A program made the position numbers and the translations under genes. A DNA stretch of 64,000 nucleotides. Origin: Bidens hawaiensis (taxonomy: Eukaryota; Streptophyta; Magnoliopsida; Asterales; Asteraceae). This document shows positions 54,257 to 64,000 of this stretch, piece after piece. Location of the stretch: the NCBI GenBank assembly GCA_021521415.1, contig JAIQDT010004978.1, positions 62,001 through 126,000 of the forward strand, given 5' to 3'. Under the pieces are notes generated by a model that was not told the origin of the DNA, ran no database searches, and worked only from the letters and a program-made list of their open reading frames with translations. Position 1 is the first letter of the stretch. Every line of letters starts with the position of its first letter.

Positions 54257-55243
54257 TAATCAAGTTATTGGGTCAAGCCCAAATGGGTTGGGCTAGGCCC
54301 GATAAGGTCAAGGGGTTTTGGAACGGGTTCCTAAGACATAACGGGTTATGTTTGTTAAAACTAGACCGAGCCGTAGACCAAATGGATGTTTGTTGTGATT
54401 GTTATTAATTATTCAAAGTTTCAGTTTGTAATAATTAATTAGGGGCAATTTTGTAATTATTTATTCATATGGGTATGTAATAAATAGTTTATTTGTAATA
54501 TCTTTATTTTATAGAAAAAAATGTATTAGGACATTTGTTATGTAAATTTAAAGAAGATTGCAAAATTGGAAGTTTGGGCCTTATTGGGCCGGGTATGGTG
54601 ATAATGGGTCTCACAAGCCCATTAAGGGGATTCAAGCCCAAAAGGACCTAAGCCCACCAATTAAGCCCAAATGGAAGCTTATGGAAGCTAAGGCCCAAGT
54701 TCAAGCCCAATGGATCACAACGGGGTTGAAGAAGATGCTCGAAGCATTTGGATGCGGGATCGAGTGGGAGCTACAACATCCATGTGTCATGTGTCCCTTA
54801 GGATTGGACCTAAGACACACACTTGTTTCGGCTAACAAGTGTGGTCTAACTTAGTGGCTCGTGTCTAGTATAATTGTGTATGCTTGTTAATTGATTGTTT
54901 GATTATGTGGTTGTTAGATATTAGGATATCAACTTCGTCACATAGAATTAATTAACAAAGCATAAAACGGGTTCTAATAATTATTGGTAATTACGTGACA
55001 CGTAGTTTAATAAAATGGATTTATTAACTAGCCGTCTCACGCCCATGATAAAATGGTTTTATTATAAATTAGAATTTTGAAAAAGGTTTCAAAATAATCA
55101 TGTTACTAAATGCATGTTAGAACATGATTTAAAGTTTTATAACTAGATTTATTAAAACCAAAAAAAAAAATCCCTTTTGAAATTAAGGAAACAAGTTAAA
55201 CACCATCCTTTTGTATTAACGCTTAACATATTAGTAAGCTCTT

Positions 55244-55558
55244 AGTGGGAAAAAGGTCACCTAACCGCGTAGAGTAAATTAATGTGTTGAGGTAATATTG
55301 GCATATAAATGGGAAAAAGGTCACCTAACCGTTTGTATGTTAACATTACAAGTTGATACAAGTAGGACGACTTAAATTAGAACCATGTGAAGAGGGTCAC
55401 CCAAGCATGGGGTCTAATAGGTGTTGATGGGATAAACATGCCGACACGAAATATGATTTCGAACCGGTCCCATAAACTCTAGAAGTTGCAAAAGGGTTTG
55501 CAATTGTTATGAATAACTACCTTGATAAACCGACAATGGGAAAAAGGTCACCTAACCG
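55244..55558 (+). repeat. Three dispersed 22-bp repeats in the leader of element F
   Basis: The word gggaaaaaggtcacctaacc occurs near 55245, 55310 and 55537, with a degenerate copy (gagggtcacccaag) near 55390. The copies are separated by unrelated sequence, so this is not a simple tandem array. Confidence 0.85.
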
Positions 55559-55679
55559 GAATCGGGTTTATCGTTGGATTCTAGATTTTAATTATTAATT
55601 ATATTTGGTATATATATAAAAGGGTATTAATAATTAAAATATGTAAAACACTAAAATGAACTTAATTAAAATTCTGCAG

Positions 55680-58109
55680 ATGGCCGCACACGTCGACGAC
55701 AACATAATCCCTAACGTCCAAAACGTATCTCTCCGATCTATTCTCGCTAAAGACCGTCTTAACCACAATAACTTTTCGGATTGGTTCCGAAATTTAAGGA
55801 TTGTTCTAAAACAAGAAAAATTATATCATGTTTTGGAAACACCTATCCCCAATGAACCGGAAGAGGGAAGTGAGGTCGAATATATGAATTGGGTCCAACA
55901 CACGGAAGATTCCATTCAAGTGTCATGCCTCATGTTGGCGACTATGGTTCCCGAAATCCAAAAGGATTTCGAAAACCATAATGCGTACGACATGATTACT
56001 CAACTTAAGGAAATGTTCCTTAAGCAATCGAGGGTTGAAAGGTTCGAAACGGTTCGAGCCTTGCATGCATGTAGAATGGATGATAATCAACCAGTTTCAA
56101 CTTATGTACTTAAGATGAAAAGTTACATTGATCGCCTCGCCAAGCTCAATTGTCCCATCTCAAAAGAGTTAGCAACGGATTTGATCCTTAACTCTTTGTC
56201 GAAAAGGTTCGACACTTTCGTGTTAAATTATAACATGAACGGGTGGGACAAAAACATTGGAGAACTTCACTCAATGCTTAAAACAGCCGAGGCGAGCATG
56301 GGTAAAAGGGTTTTACCCGTGTTTGCGATCAATGAAGGTAGATCCAAGAATCGATCTCAACCCAATCCTAAGGCTAAGGTAGCAAAAAGAAAGGGTCCTC
56401 CTATGCATCTTAAGGGTAAGGGCAAATCACCGGTTATGGCAAAGAAACAAAAGGTTGTGGAACCGAGGGGTCATAAGGATGATCCTTGTTTTGGTTGTGG
56501 GGAGACCGGACATTGGAAACGCAATTGCCCGGTCTACCTAAAAGAGCTAAGAGACAAGAGGAATGCGGGGCATGCCTCGGGTAATGTCTTTATGATTAAT
56601 ATTGAGCTAAATCTTATTTCTTCTAACACATGGGTATTGGATACCGGATGTGGAACTCATATTTGCAATTGGTTGCAGGGGTTCAAAAGGAATGAAGACT
56701 TAAAGAAGGGCGAAGTGAGTCTTTTCATGGGCAACGGTGCAAGGGTGCACGTGGTCGCTAGAGGAGACTTCACTTTATCGCTTCCAAGTGGTTTGGAAGT
56801 TGTTTTGAGAAATGTTTTGTATGCTCCTAGTTTGACTAGGAACATTATTTCTGTGCACCTTCTTAGACAATGTAACTTTGACTTTAAATTTGTAAAATCA
56901 GAAATGCATGTATCATCTAATGGTATCTTTTATTTTAAAGCTGTACCAAACAACGGTATTTATGAATTGGTTCATGACAATACCTCAAATAGCTCATTAT
57001 ATCAAACTTCCACTAAAAGACTCAAAAAGGATTTGAGTGATTCCTACATTTGGCATTGTCGTCTTGGACACATAAACAAGAATCGTGTAAATACTCTCCA
57101 AAAGAATGGTCTTTTGAAAACAAATGAGTTAGGTTCGTTTGATGAGTGTGAATCTTGTATTCAAGGCAAAATGACCAAAGAACCTTTTAAAGGTACAAAT
57201 GAAAGGGCTAAGGACTTGTTAGGTATCATACATACGGATGTATGCGGACCTCTCAAGCCCACTAGTAGGAATAGTGAAAGGTACTTCATTACCTTTACCG
57301 ACGATTTTAGTCGATATGGGTATGTGTATCTAATGAAACACAAACATGAAGCCTTTGAAATGTTCAAGGAATTTCAAAATGAAGTACAAAATCAGCTCGA
57401 CCGAACAATCAAGGTACTCCGCTCCGATAGAGGAGGCGAATACCTAAGTGATGCTTTTCAAAGTCATCTTAGAGATTGTGGAATTATTTCACAGCTCACT
57501 CCTCCTGGTACTCCTCAACATAACGGAGTATCCGAGAGGAGGAATCGAACACTGTTGGACATGGTTCGATCAATGATGGCACGAAGCTCACTACCACCAT
57601 CATTTTGGGGATATGCGCTACTTACAGCGGCTCGTATTTTGAATATGGCCCCGACCAAAAAGGTGGATCGAATACCCTATGAAGTGTGGCATGGAAAGGT
57701 TCCATCCTTTTCATATTTAAGGGTATGGGGATGCATAGTTTATGTTAAACGTGACACCCCAAATAAGCTTGAGGCTCGATCCATCAGGTGTATCTTCATA
57801 GGATACCCAAAGGATGATATAGGATATATATTCTATGATCCCAGTGAACAAAAGGTGTTTGTTTCACGCAAAGGATACTTCTTAGAAACTAAGTTCCTTA
57901 TGGAAGGACCTAGTGAAAAGAGAGTGGAACTTGAAGAGGTTCAAGAATCACTGGATGATACACAATTGGTCGATACTAGTTTTCAACACGAGGATGTTGA
58001 AAGTGATCAAATGGTTGATCATACACACGTTGCTCGCAGATCTAGTAGGATTAGTCAACCTCCCGAGAGATATGGATTTCTCGTGGATGATTGCTACTTG
58101 GTCGATTAG
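55680..58109 (+). CDS. gag-pol: Element F gag-pol, first part: Gag, protease, integrase (ends at a TAG)
   Basis: The start chosen is the ATG at 55680 (MAAHVDDN), which directly follows ctgcag, an acceptor-like word; the frame is open eight codons further up. Gag core: NNFSDWFRNLRIVLKQEKL, then SRVERFETVRALHACRM. CCHC knuckle CFGCGETGHWKRNC lies at ~269-282, protease VLDTGCGTHI at ~318 and the HHCC region at WHCRLGHINKN ... CESCIQGKM. Integrase HTDVCGPL, RSDRGGEY and SERRNRTLLDM supply D, D and E. A linker ends LVD-TAG (58107-58109), and the same frame continues into RT. The stop may be a recent mutation or a control point. Confidence 0.9.
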   Translation: MAAHVDDNIIPNVQNVSLRSILAKDRLNHNNFSDWFRNLRIVLKQEKLYHVLETPIPNEPEEGSEVEYMNWVQHTEDSIQVSCLMLATMVPEIQKDFENHNAYDMITQLKEMFLKQSRVERFETVRALHACRMDDNQPVSTYVLKMKSYIDRLAKLNCPISKELATDLILNSLSKRFDTFVLNYNMNGWDKNIGELHSMLKTAEASMGKRVLPVFAINEGRSKNRSQPNPKAKVAKRKGPPMHLKGKGKSPVMAKKQKVVEPRGHKDDPCFGCGETGHWKRNCPVYLKELRDKRNAGHASGNVFMINIELNLISSNTWVLDTGCGTHICNWLQGFKRNEDLKKGEVSLFMGNGARVHVVARGDFTLSLPSGLEVVLRNVLYAPSLTRNIISVHLLRQCNFDFKFVKSEMHVSSNGIFYFKAVPNNGIYELVHDNTSNSSLYQTSTKRLKKDLSDSYIWHCRLGHINKNRVNTLQKNGLLKTNELGSFDECESCIQGKMTKEPFKGTNERAKDLLGIIHTDVCGPLKPTSRNSERYFITFTDDFSRYGYVYLMKHKHEAFEMFKEFQNEVQNQLDRTIKVLRSDRGGEYLSDAFQSHLRDCGIISQLTPPGTPQHNGVSERRNRTLLDMVRSMMARSSLPPSFWGYALLTAARILNMAPTKKVDRIPYEVWHGKVPSFSYLRVWGCIVYVKRDTPNKLEARSIRCIFIGYPKDDIGYIFYDPSEQKVFVSRKGYFLETKFLMEGPSEKRVELEEVQESLDDTQLVDTSFQHEDVESDQMVDHTHVARRSSRISQPPERYGFLVDDCYLVD

Positions 58110-59696
58110 GATGAACCGATCTCCTACAAAGATGCTATGTCACAACCTGATTGTGACAAGTGGCTTGAAGCCATGAGCGCCGAGATGCAATCTATGCACG
58201 ATAACCAAGTTTGGGAATTGGTTGATCGTCCACTTAACTCCAAACTGGTTGGATGTAAGTGGGTCTTCAAGAAGAAGACCAATATGCATGGAAATTTAGA
58301 TACTTACAAAGCACGACTTGTAGCAAAAGGTTTCACGCAAACTCAATGGATTGATTATGATGAAACTTTCTCGCCGGTCGCGATGCTTAAGTCGATCAGG
58401 ATATTATTTGCCATTGCAGCTCATTTTGATTATGAGATATGGCAGATGGATGTCAAGACCGCTTTTCTTAATGGATATCTTGAGGAAGATGTCCATATGG
58501 TTCAGCCTGAAGGTTTTGTCGATCCATCTAATCCTGACAAAGTATGTAAGTTAAGGAAATCAATCTACGGGTTGAAACAAGCATCACGGATGTGGAATCA
58601 TCGTTTCAATGAAGAAATCAAAGCGTTTGGTTTCGTCCAAAATGGTGATGAGGCGTGTGTGTATAAATGGGCTAGTGGGAGTATAGTCATGTTCCTTATT
58701 TTGTATGTCGATGATATACTTTTATTTGGAAATGATATACCAAGTATGGAAAGCGTTAAAGCGTGGTTAAGTAGTCGTTTCTCAATTAAGGATCTTGGAG
58801 AAGCGACATATATCTTGGGAATAAAGGTCTACAGGGATAGACAAAGGAAATTGATCGGACTCAATCAAAGTGCATACATTGATAAAATCCTGAAAAGGTT
58901 CAGGATGGAAAACTCTAAGAAAGGTTTGGTACCTATTCCTAGAGGAACCGTGTTAAGCTCATCCCAAAGTCCTAGCTCTAAGGAAGAGCAGGATAGGATG
59001 AAGCATGTTCCTTATGCTTCTGCAATAGGATCTATTATGTATGCAATGATGTGCACTAGACCGGACGTCTCGTATGCTTTAAGCATAACGAGTAGATACC
59101 AGCACAACCCAGGTGACAGTCATTGGATGGCTGTCAAGAATATATTAAAATACCTTAGAAGGACTAAGGATATGTTTTTAATATATGGGTCTGGTGAGGA
59201 GGAACTCGTCGTAAAGGGTTACGTGGATGCGAGTTTCCAAACTGACCGAGATGATTCTCGGTCACAGTCGGGATATGTCTTCATTTTGAATGGAGGCGCT
59301 GTTTCTTGGAAGAGTTCGAAGCAGGATGTTGTCGCGTTATCCACTACAGAATCTGAGTACATCGCCGCTTCAATGGCAGCCCAAGAGGCTGCATGGATGA
59401 AAAAGTTCATCATGGATCTAGGGATTATCTCTACCATTCAGGAGCCCCTAGAGATATTCTGTGACAATGAAGGTGCTATTGCACAGATCAAGGAGCCTCG
59501 TGCTCATCAGAAAACGAGGCACATTGAGCGCAGATTCAACTACATAAGGGATGAAGTTGAAAAGAGAAAGATATGTATTCATAAAGTTCATACCGATCAA
59601 AATATTACGGACTCACTCACGAAGCTCCTCGATAGGCCAAAGCATGAGGGTCATGTTTGTGCATTAGGACTTCGGTATTCTAGTGAGTGGATTTAA
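58110..59696 (+). CDS. pol: Element F pol, second part: reverse transcriptase and RNase H
   Basis: It is in the same frame as the first part, directly after the TAG. The RT starts DEPISYKDAMS, then KWVFKKKT, QMDVKTAFLNGY, IYGLKQASRMWN and the catalytic box YVDDILLFGND (near 58700). RNase H has YVDASFQTDRDDSRSQSGY, the STTESEYIAAS motif and the C-terminal TDQNITDSLTK region. The frame is open to 59696 without a frameshift. It lacks a start signal of its own, so it would need stop readthrough or a copy without the stop. Confidence 0.9.
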   Translation, partial: DEPISYKDAMSQPDCDKWLEAMSAEMQSMHDNQVWELVDRPLNSKLVGCKWVFKKKTNMHGNLDTYKARLVAKGFTQTQWIDYDETFSPVAMLKSIRILFAIAAHFDYEIWQMDVKTAFLNGYLEEDVHMVQPEGFVDPSNPDKVCKLRKSIYGLKQASRMWNHRFNEEIKAFGFVQNGDEACVYKWASGSIVMFLILYVDDILLFGNDIPSMESVKAWLSSRFSIKDLGEATYILGIKVYRDRQRKLIGLNQSAYIDKILKRFRMENSKKGLVPIPRGTVLSSSQSPSSKEEQDRMKHVPYASAIGSIMYAMMCTRPDVSYALSITSRYQHNPGDSHWMAVKNILKYLRRTKDMFLIYGSGEEELVVKGYVDASFQTDRDDSRSQSGYVFILNGGAVSWKSSKQDVVALSTTESEYIAASMAAQEAAWMKKFIMDLGIISTIQEPLEIFCDNEGAIAQIKEPRAHQKTRHIERRFNYIRDEVEKRKICIHKVHTDQNITDSLTKLLDRPKHEGHVCALGLRYSSEWI

Positions 59697-60464
59697 TCTG
59701 TATTTAGTGTTTGTATAAGAACGAATGTAATGGGTATCTCATGAAAATTAATTATGTTTTAATTATTCAATGAGTTATGTTCTATATTTGCATGTTTAAT
59801 CCATGAATAACTTATGTTGTTCTAAACGTCCGTAGTCGATCATACTTGTGGGAACAAGTATGAAGTTAAGACTATTATGAACCCGGATTGGTTGATATTC
59901 ATGTGATGAATATAGGGCATAGGTTTGCCACCAAGGTTCATAGATATTTGTGGGATACAAATATTGGACATGATCCGCTCTCAAGGATCACTGCATGGAG
60001 TTAGTGCAACTGATCATAAGTAATCCTTGAGTAAAGGCGAGTATCATTGTGTCCTTTGACCTGAGATGCATATCGGATCTGATTTTTCATCAAGTCTGAT
60101 ATCTTGACTCTCTTCTTTGTTATTTCAGTAACACGATGACGTGTAAGAAAGAGCTCAGATATCATACGAGATGTCAACGAGGATGTATGCAGTCAAGATG
60201 GAATTTGTTCCTCTTATGTGTTGAGAGTTTAGATGTCTAAGGCCTGTTAAGTTAAATCATTGAGAGAATGATCACTCTGTGTCTCTTCGATTTGACAGGA
60301 CATCTAGTAACAAAGGGATATAATGATAAGACTTACCTATATCATATCAAGTATGGACTTGAAGGGGATGATGTTATTGAATGGCACTTAGTCAAACACA
60401 CTAGGGGTGGTGACCTGTTGTTAGGCGGTATTCACCATTAGCATTAACTTCTTATGAGTCACGT
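59697..60464 (+). other. 3' untranslated region of element F
   Basis: About 770 bp between the RNase H stop and the polypurine tract hold no long frame and no ORF3-like gene. I see no clear structure in it. Confidence 0.5.
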
Positions 60465-60477
60465 GCAAGTGGGAGAT
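60465..60477 (+). promoter_or_regulatory. Polypurine tract of element F
   Basis: caagtgggagat ends directly at the 3' LTR start. Confidence 0.75.
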
Positions 60478-61478
60478 TGTTGGAAAACCATATGCCCGAG
60501 ACACATAATTAGGTTAATGTGGCTAGTTGTGTTTGATCCAAGTCGGGTCATACCCAATAACGAGTTAGACACACACCAATTATGTATTTGTTAAGATAAG
60601 ATCTATGAGACAAATACAGAACACGATACATTCAGAAAATCGGGTTTCTGAATACTTACTTGAAAGTGTTAAATAAATTAATTGGTTAATTTATTTATTC
60701 AAATAATTATTATTGGAATGATTATTTAACTATGTGTTCTTTTATAAAATGGTTTATAAAAGATGGGGTGTTTATATATTTTATAAAGTATAAAATAAAT
60801 AAAAAAAAATAAAAAAAAAATAAATATATTTGGGGCCGGTTTTGGGTGGGCCCCACACCCCATGATTTTGGTCAATATCTTGTCATGCATTTGGTATGGG
60901 TTAAGTGACCAAAATACCTAACATCATGTTTGGATTTGATGGAGTAATGATAAAAAGAAAAAGATCAAGATCATAAGTAACTTTCAAGTAAATAAAAACC
61001 ACACCACTCTTTCTTTTCTTTCTTCTTGTTATCGGCCAAACAAAAAGGAAGAGGCTCGGGTCTCGGTTTTTGGTGTTCAAGCTCCCTAACATAGCTCGGT
61101 GTGTGTTGGAGGCTCGGGGTATATTCCGTTTGAGGATTTTCCTTTGAAAGTCTAGCATCAACATCATCATCTTCTTCAACCATCAACTACATCTCTTAAA
61201 GGTTTAAGAATGTAAGTTTTACAAGCTTTGATAGTTTAGTTTTTCCGTATTACTTGATCCTTGCCTCGGGTTTCTAACATATAGATTATTGGTAATCTTA
61301 TGACATGAATAAACTAGGTTGTTCATGAACACATATCATATAAACTTGTAATATATATATATATATATATATATATACATTTGGATAGATATGTTTAGTT
61401 TGTAAATATCACGCTTCCGCCTTAATTGTGACTAGTTAAATGGTTAACTAAGTATATATTATCCATAGAAACCCAACA
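60478..61478 (+). repeat. Element F 3' LTR (1001 bp)
   Basis: It is near-identical to 52884-53882. The visible differences are in the A-rich run near 60805 and in the length of the (AT)n tract near 61350. It is followed by target copy gataa at 61479-61483. Confidence 0.93.
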
Positions 61479-61558
61479 GATAAAGTTGTGTAACATAGTC
61501 TGCCCTCTTGCTACCAAAAACTTATGAAGGTGGCACATGCAAGAGAACATAAATGATG

Positions 61559-61871
61559 TGTTCCTGATTATCATTTAGGGAAAGAAAGAAAAGGAAAACG
61601 TAGGAAAGAAAGTTTGGTTGTGTTCCCAAGTTTCATTTATGGAGGAAAGGGAATGAAATAGGAGAATGCGTGTTCCCGAGTTTCATTAAAGAAAAATAAT
61701 TGTAGGAATTGGAAGGAAAAGTAAGGGTAAAATGAAATGTTATGTTTCCTTCCAATTTAGAAGGAAATGGATGTAAAGAAAATAAAGGAGAAGAGAAAGA
61801 TGATAAGGAAAGTAAAGGAAGGGAAATGCTTTCCTTTCCATTCCTTTCTTTCTTTAATGAAATCAGGAACA
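61559..61871. mobile_element. MITE-like foldback element, purine/pyrimidine-biased (~313 bp)
   Basis: The ends are imperfect inverted repeats starting tgttcctgatt and ending aatcaggaaca, continued by purine-rich gaaagaaag-type sequence on the left and its complement on the right. Internal copies of the terminal word (tgttcccaagtttcatt, tgttcccgagtttcatt) occur near 61621 and 61672. I could not find a clear target duplication, so the family is not assigned. Confidence 0.5.
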
Positions 61872-62080
61872 CAACGAAAATTAGAAGCGGAAGAGTCTTT
61901 ATAAATCGAATACTAGGGATGATTTCTTGTATTGGTGGAAGGTACCCTGTGAGTCTTCCACATTCGATGATTATGACTATAACTGCGTGAAATTGGAACA
62001 AAAATTAGCTGAACAAAGGAAACATGATATGTTTTTCATACATATTTAGTTACGTACTGATAGTCAACTTTTACATTTCA
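61872..62080. other. Unassigned intergenic sequence
   Basis: This is AT-rich DNA with no gene-like frame and no recognisable repeat. Confidence 0.35.
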
Positions 62081-62553
62081 TAAGTTTATGTAAGGCTACG
62101 GTCTCGGTGCCCTACTTTGGCGTTGGATTTATTCATATACACAGTTCGATGTATCAAGGTGAATTAAAATTTTTTGCGGAATAGATAAATAAAAACTATT
62201 CGTTACATAAGTCTTAGAATGTAAACAATATAAAACATGTCTCTAAGTTAAACATCATAAATCAAGTCTTCAGATGCCTGCTTCTTTATTCTTCTGCCAT
62301 GTGCCCCTCTTCAAGCAGCTGTCTCATCCTACTCACCTGCGTGCATACTAAAAGTCAGCTACGCTGAGTGAGTTCTAGTTAATCAATCAACATGCAATAC
62401 GTTCGCATACTTATATACATACACGAAGATATGTATATCTTGCATACTTAACATGTTCACCTTAATTTCATACATACATACATACATTCTTTCATACTTA
62501 CATGATGCATGCATAACTATAATTACATTTTAAAGAGTCTTTCGCTCTACAAC

Positions 62554-62650
62554 CTCACAGATATTGTAAGGGCCTGGTCCCTAACATCACATATATTATA
62601 AGGGTCTGGTCCTGAACGTCACAAATATTATAAGTGTCTGGTCCCTTTAT
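62554..62650. repeat. ~32-bp tandem repeat, three units
   Basis: Units beginning tcacagatattgtaagggcc, tcacatatattataagggtc and tcacaaatattataagtgtc follow each other at a 32-33 bp spacing, each ending ctggtcc. Confidence 0.8.
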
Positions 62651-63495
62651 TCCAAGCAGCCATAACCATGTCGTTTTTCATCTTTCATATAATTAAATGC
62701 ATACTTTTAACATTTCTGTAACAATTCAAACATCATTCATAAAACATTCATATATCATACACTTACCACTTAAGGTAAGTGTATTAACTAATCACTTGGG
62801 TATGCACACAACCCCGAAAACATGACAAGAAAATGGGACTAGAAACTCACCTAGATCCAGTTACGTTCTAAGCTAACGGTAATCCATTTCCTTAGTTGTG
62901 CACGGCTAACTGTTTAACATATGAATTTGTTAATTAATCGTGTAACTAATTAACATAACCGACTAAGTTTTTATTTTAGTTAACTAAGCATGGTTGATAA
63001 GCTAGGCCCGTTTTTTTTGTTAAACTGAAGTAACGGGGTCTCCTTAGTTAACGAAGGTTGCTAAGTTAGCTTAATCAAACTGAAGGGGTTAGCTAAGTTA
63101 ACTAGGTAGCGAACCATGTTAACTAGTACCATCTAACTTTCTAGCTAGGTACTAGAATTTAATATACAACTATTAAGTCCTATATTTTTGTGTTTCTCAT
63201 ATTATTTATTTTTTTATATTTTTGTCTTCCAAACTTTAACGGGGTTACCCACGACTTTTTAGTTCATAAATTAAACGGGTTTAGTTAACGAGACTATACG
63301 AAATTGACGAGGTCGTTTAGCTCGATTTATTTTGTCTTGGATCAGTTTGTTAACTTGAATCAAGCCCACAAGATGCTAAATTGATTAACTCAGTCCAAGA
63401 ACCAGGCCCAAGTTATATCAAGCCTCAATGCTATCCAGATCTGCTTCTCAGACCCAACTTCTCTTAACTTATTAATGGGCCTAAACGACGGTGGT

Positions 63496-63695
63496 TCGGA
63501 TCTATGGGTTTGGGTTTGGTGGTTCTGGTTCGGCGTTCGGTTGTCTGGGTTTGGTGGCTCGGGTTCGGGGTTCGGTTGTCTGGGTTTGGTGGTTCGGGTT
63601 TGAGGTTGGCGCTTGGGCGGTTTGGGGTTAGGTTGTCTGGGTTTGGTGGTTCGGGTTCGGGGTTCGGGTTTCGGTGTTCGGGTTCGGTGTGTGGT
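63496..63695. repeat. ggttcggg/ttgtctgggtttggtgg minisatellite
   Basis: G/T-rich degenerate tandem sequence. ttgtctgggtttggtgg recurs at 63541, 63576 and 63633, with ggttcggg words between. It creates proline-rich frames on the minus strand that are not genes. Confidence 0.8.
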
Positions 63696-63879
63696 AATAT
63701 TAACATGAGTGTTCGCTTAAATCCTTAAAAAAGTCAAGGTTTTGCTGGAAGCGACACGCGTTCTCCCGTTTACAACCAAATACTTAACCATTCCACCATC
63801 ATCTTCCACATGTTATTAGTTTCATTCCAATTTGCTATTAATTGAAATTTCTTAGTGCCTATATGTTCGTTGTACTGCT

Positions 63880-63985
63880 ATCTTTATTATTATCCATTAT
63901 TATTATTTTATTTTATTATCATCATTATATTATTATTGTTATTATTATATTATTACTATTACTTTTATTATAGTTATTTCTACCA
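63880..63985. repeat. tta/att microsatellite tract
   Basis: Imperfect (ATT)n and (TTA)n runs reach almost to the window end; nothing coding is seen. Confidence 0.8.
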
Positions 63986-64000
63986 TCATACTCAACCAAG

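Larger units (their letters stand above)
52884..61478 (+). mobile_element. Element F: young Ty1/Copia retrotransposon
   Basis: This 8.6-kb element is flanked by the target duplication gataa (52879-52883 and 61479-61483). Its 999- and 1001-bp LTRs look identical apart from length and composition changes in an A/T-rich run and an (AT)n tract. It has a tRNA-Met-type PBS, a 1.8-kb leader with two families of short repeats, one gag-pol frame with a single stop, and a purine tract. There is no ORF3, so it belongs to a different Copia lineage from A, B and D. I do not assign one. Confidence 0.93.
62081..63720 (-). mobile_element. Probable Gypsy LTR remnant
   Basis: The style resembles the LTR of element C: long, non-coding, with an internal tandem repeat and a word (gaaaatgggactagaaactcacc) similar in type to the agaaaacgggtcaactacg and gtgaaactcacc words there. 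No partner LTR, PBS or pol is in view, so the ends and orientation are uncertain. Confidence 0.3.

Noticed and set aside
63464..63728. Proline-rich (minus) and glycine/valine-rich (plus) frames
   Set aside because: They are low-complexity translations of the ggttcggg minisatellite.

Overview
This window is repeat-dense plant nuclear DNA, and nearly all of it is nested LTR retrotransposons. The organism is certainly a flowering plant: Ty1/Copia elements with an extra 3' ORF, a chromodomain Ty3/Gypsy element, an Ac-type hAT element and a FAR1/MULE-like relic occur together, and there are no bacterial-style genes. A eudicot, possibly Asteraceae, is my guess from the style of the elements and is not proven. 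I see no intact host gene, tRNA, rRNA or CRISPR array.

Layout. (1) Element A (1-38792, minus strand, 3' LTR cut by the window edge) is a large SIRE/Maximus-like Copia element. Its gag is split by element B, and its pol is split by element C. (2) Element C (7283-19119, minus, TSD taaag) is a decayed Tekay-like Gypsy chromovirus with ~3 kb LTRs. (3) Element B (24288-36658, minus, TSD cttct) is a complete Copia element with two 439-bp LTRs identical by eye and open gag, pol and ORF3. (4) A sits in E (38798-41510), a worn Gypsy-like fragment. E interrupts the gag of D (41511-51523, plus strand), an old relative of A and B whose ORF3 carries an Ac-type non-autonomous hAT insert (49599-50367, TSD gaacaata). 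The order is therefore D, then E, then A, then B and C. (5) Beyond D lie a FAR1/MULE-like pseudogene fragment (about 51795-52450) and element F (52884-61478, plus, TSD gataa). F is a young Copia element of another type with one stop codon between integrase and RT. (6) The right end holds a purine-rich foldback MITE-like element, a probable Gypsy LTR relic, minisatellites and AT-rich microsatellites.

The most interesting signal is shared by A, B and D. Each carries a third gene, ORF3, 3' of pol and in the same sense. It encodes a roughly 930-1014 residue protein with conserved N- and C-terminal modules and basic NLS-like patches, and no visible signal peptide or membrane anchor. In all three, a TATA box lies 0.6-1.1 kb upstream of ORF3 and a splice-acceptor-like YAG lies 2-6 nt before the ATG. 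Short dyad-symmetric repeats cluster around these signals. The repeat core differs between elements: acttcgcc/ggcgaagt in B, ttcgtta and ttcgcta with their complements in A, ttgaccgaga/tctcgg in D. In A and B the same repeats also sit just upstream of the LTR TATA box and in the gag leader. Each element thus seems to have two matched transcription modules, one for gag-pol and one for ORF3. A self-encoded DNA-binding or anti-silencing factor acting on its own repeats is an attractive but untested reading.
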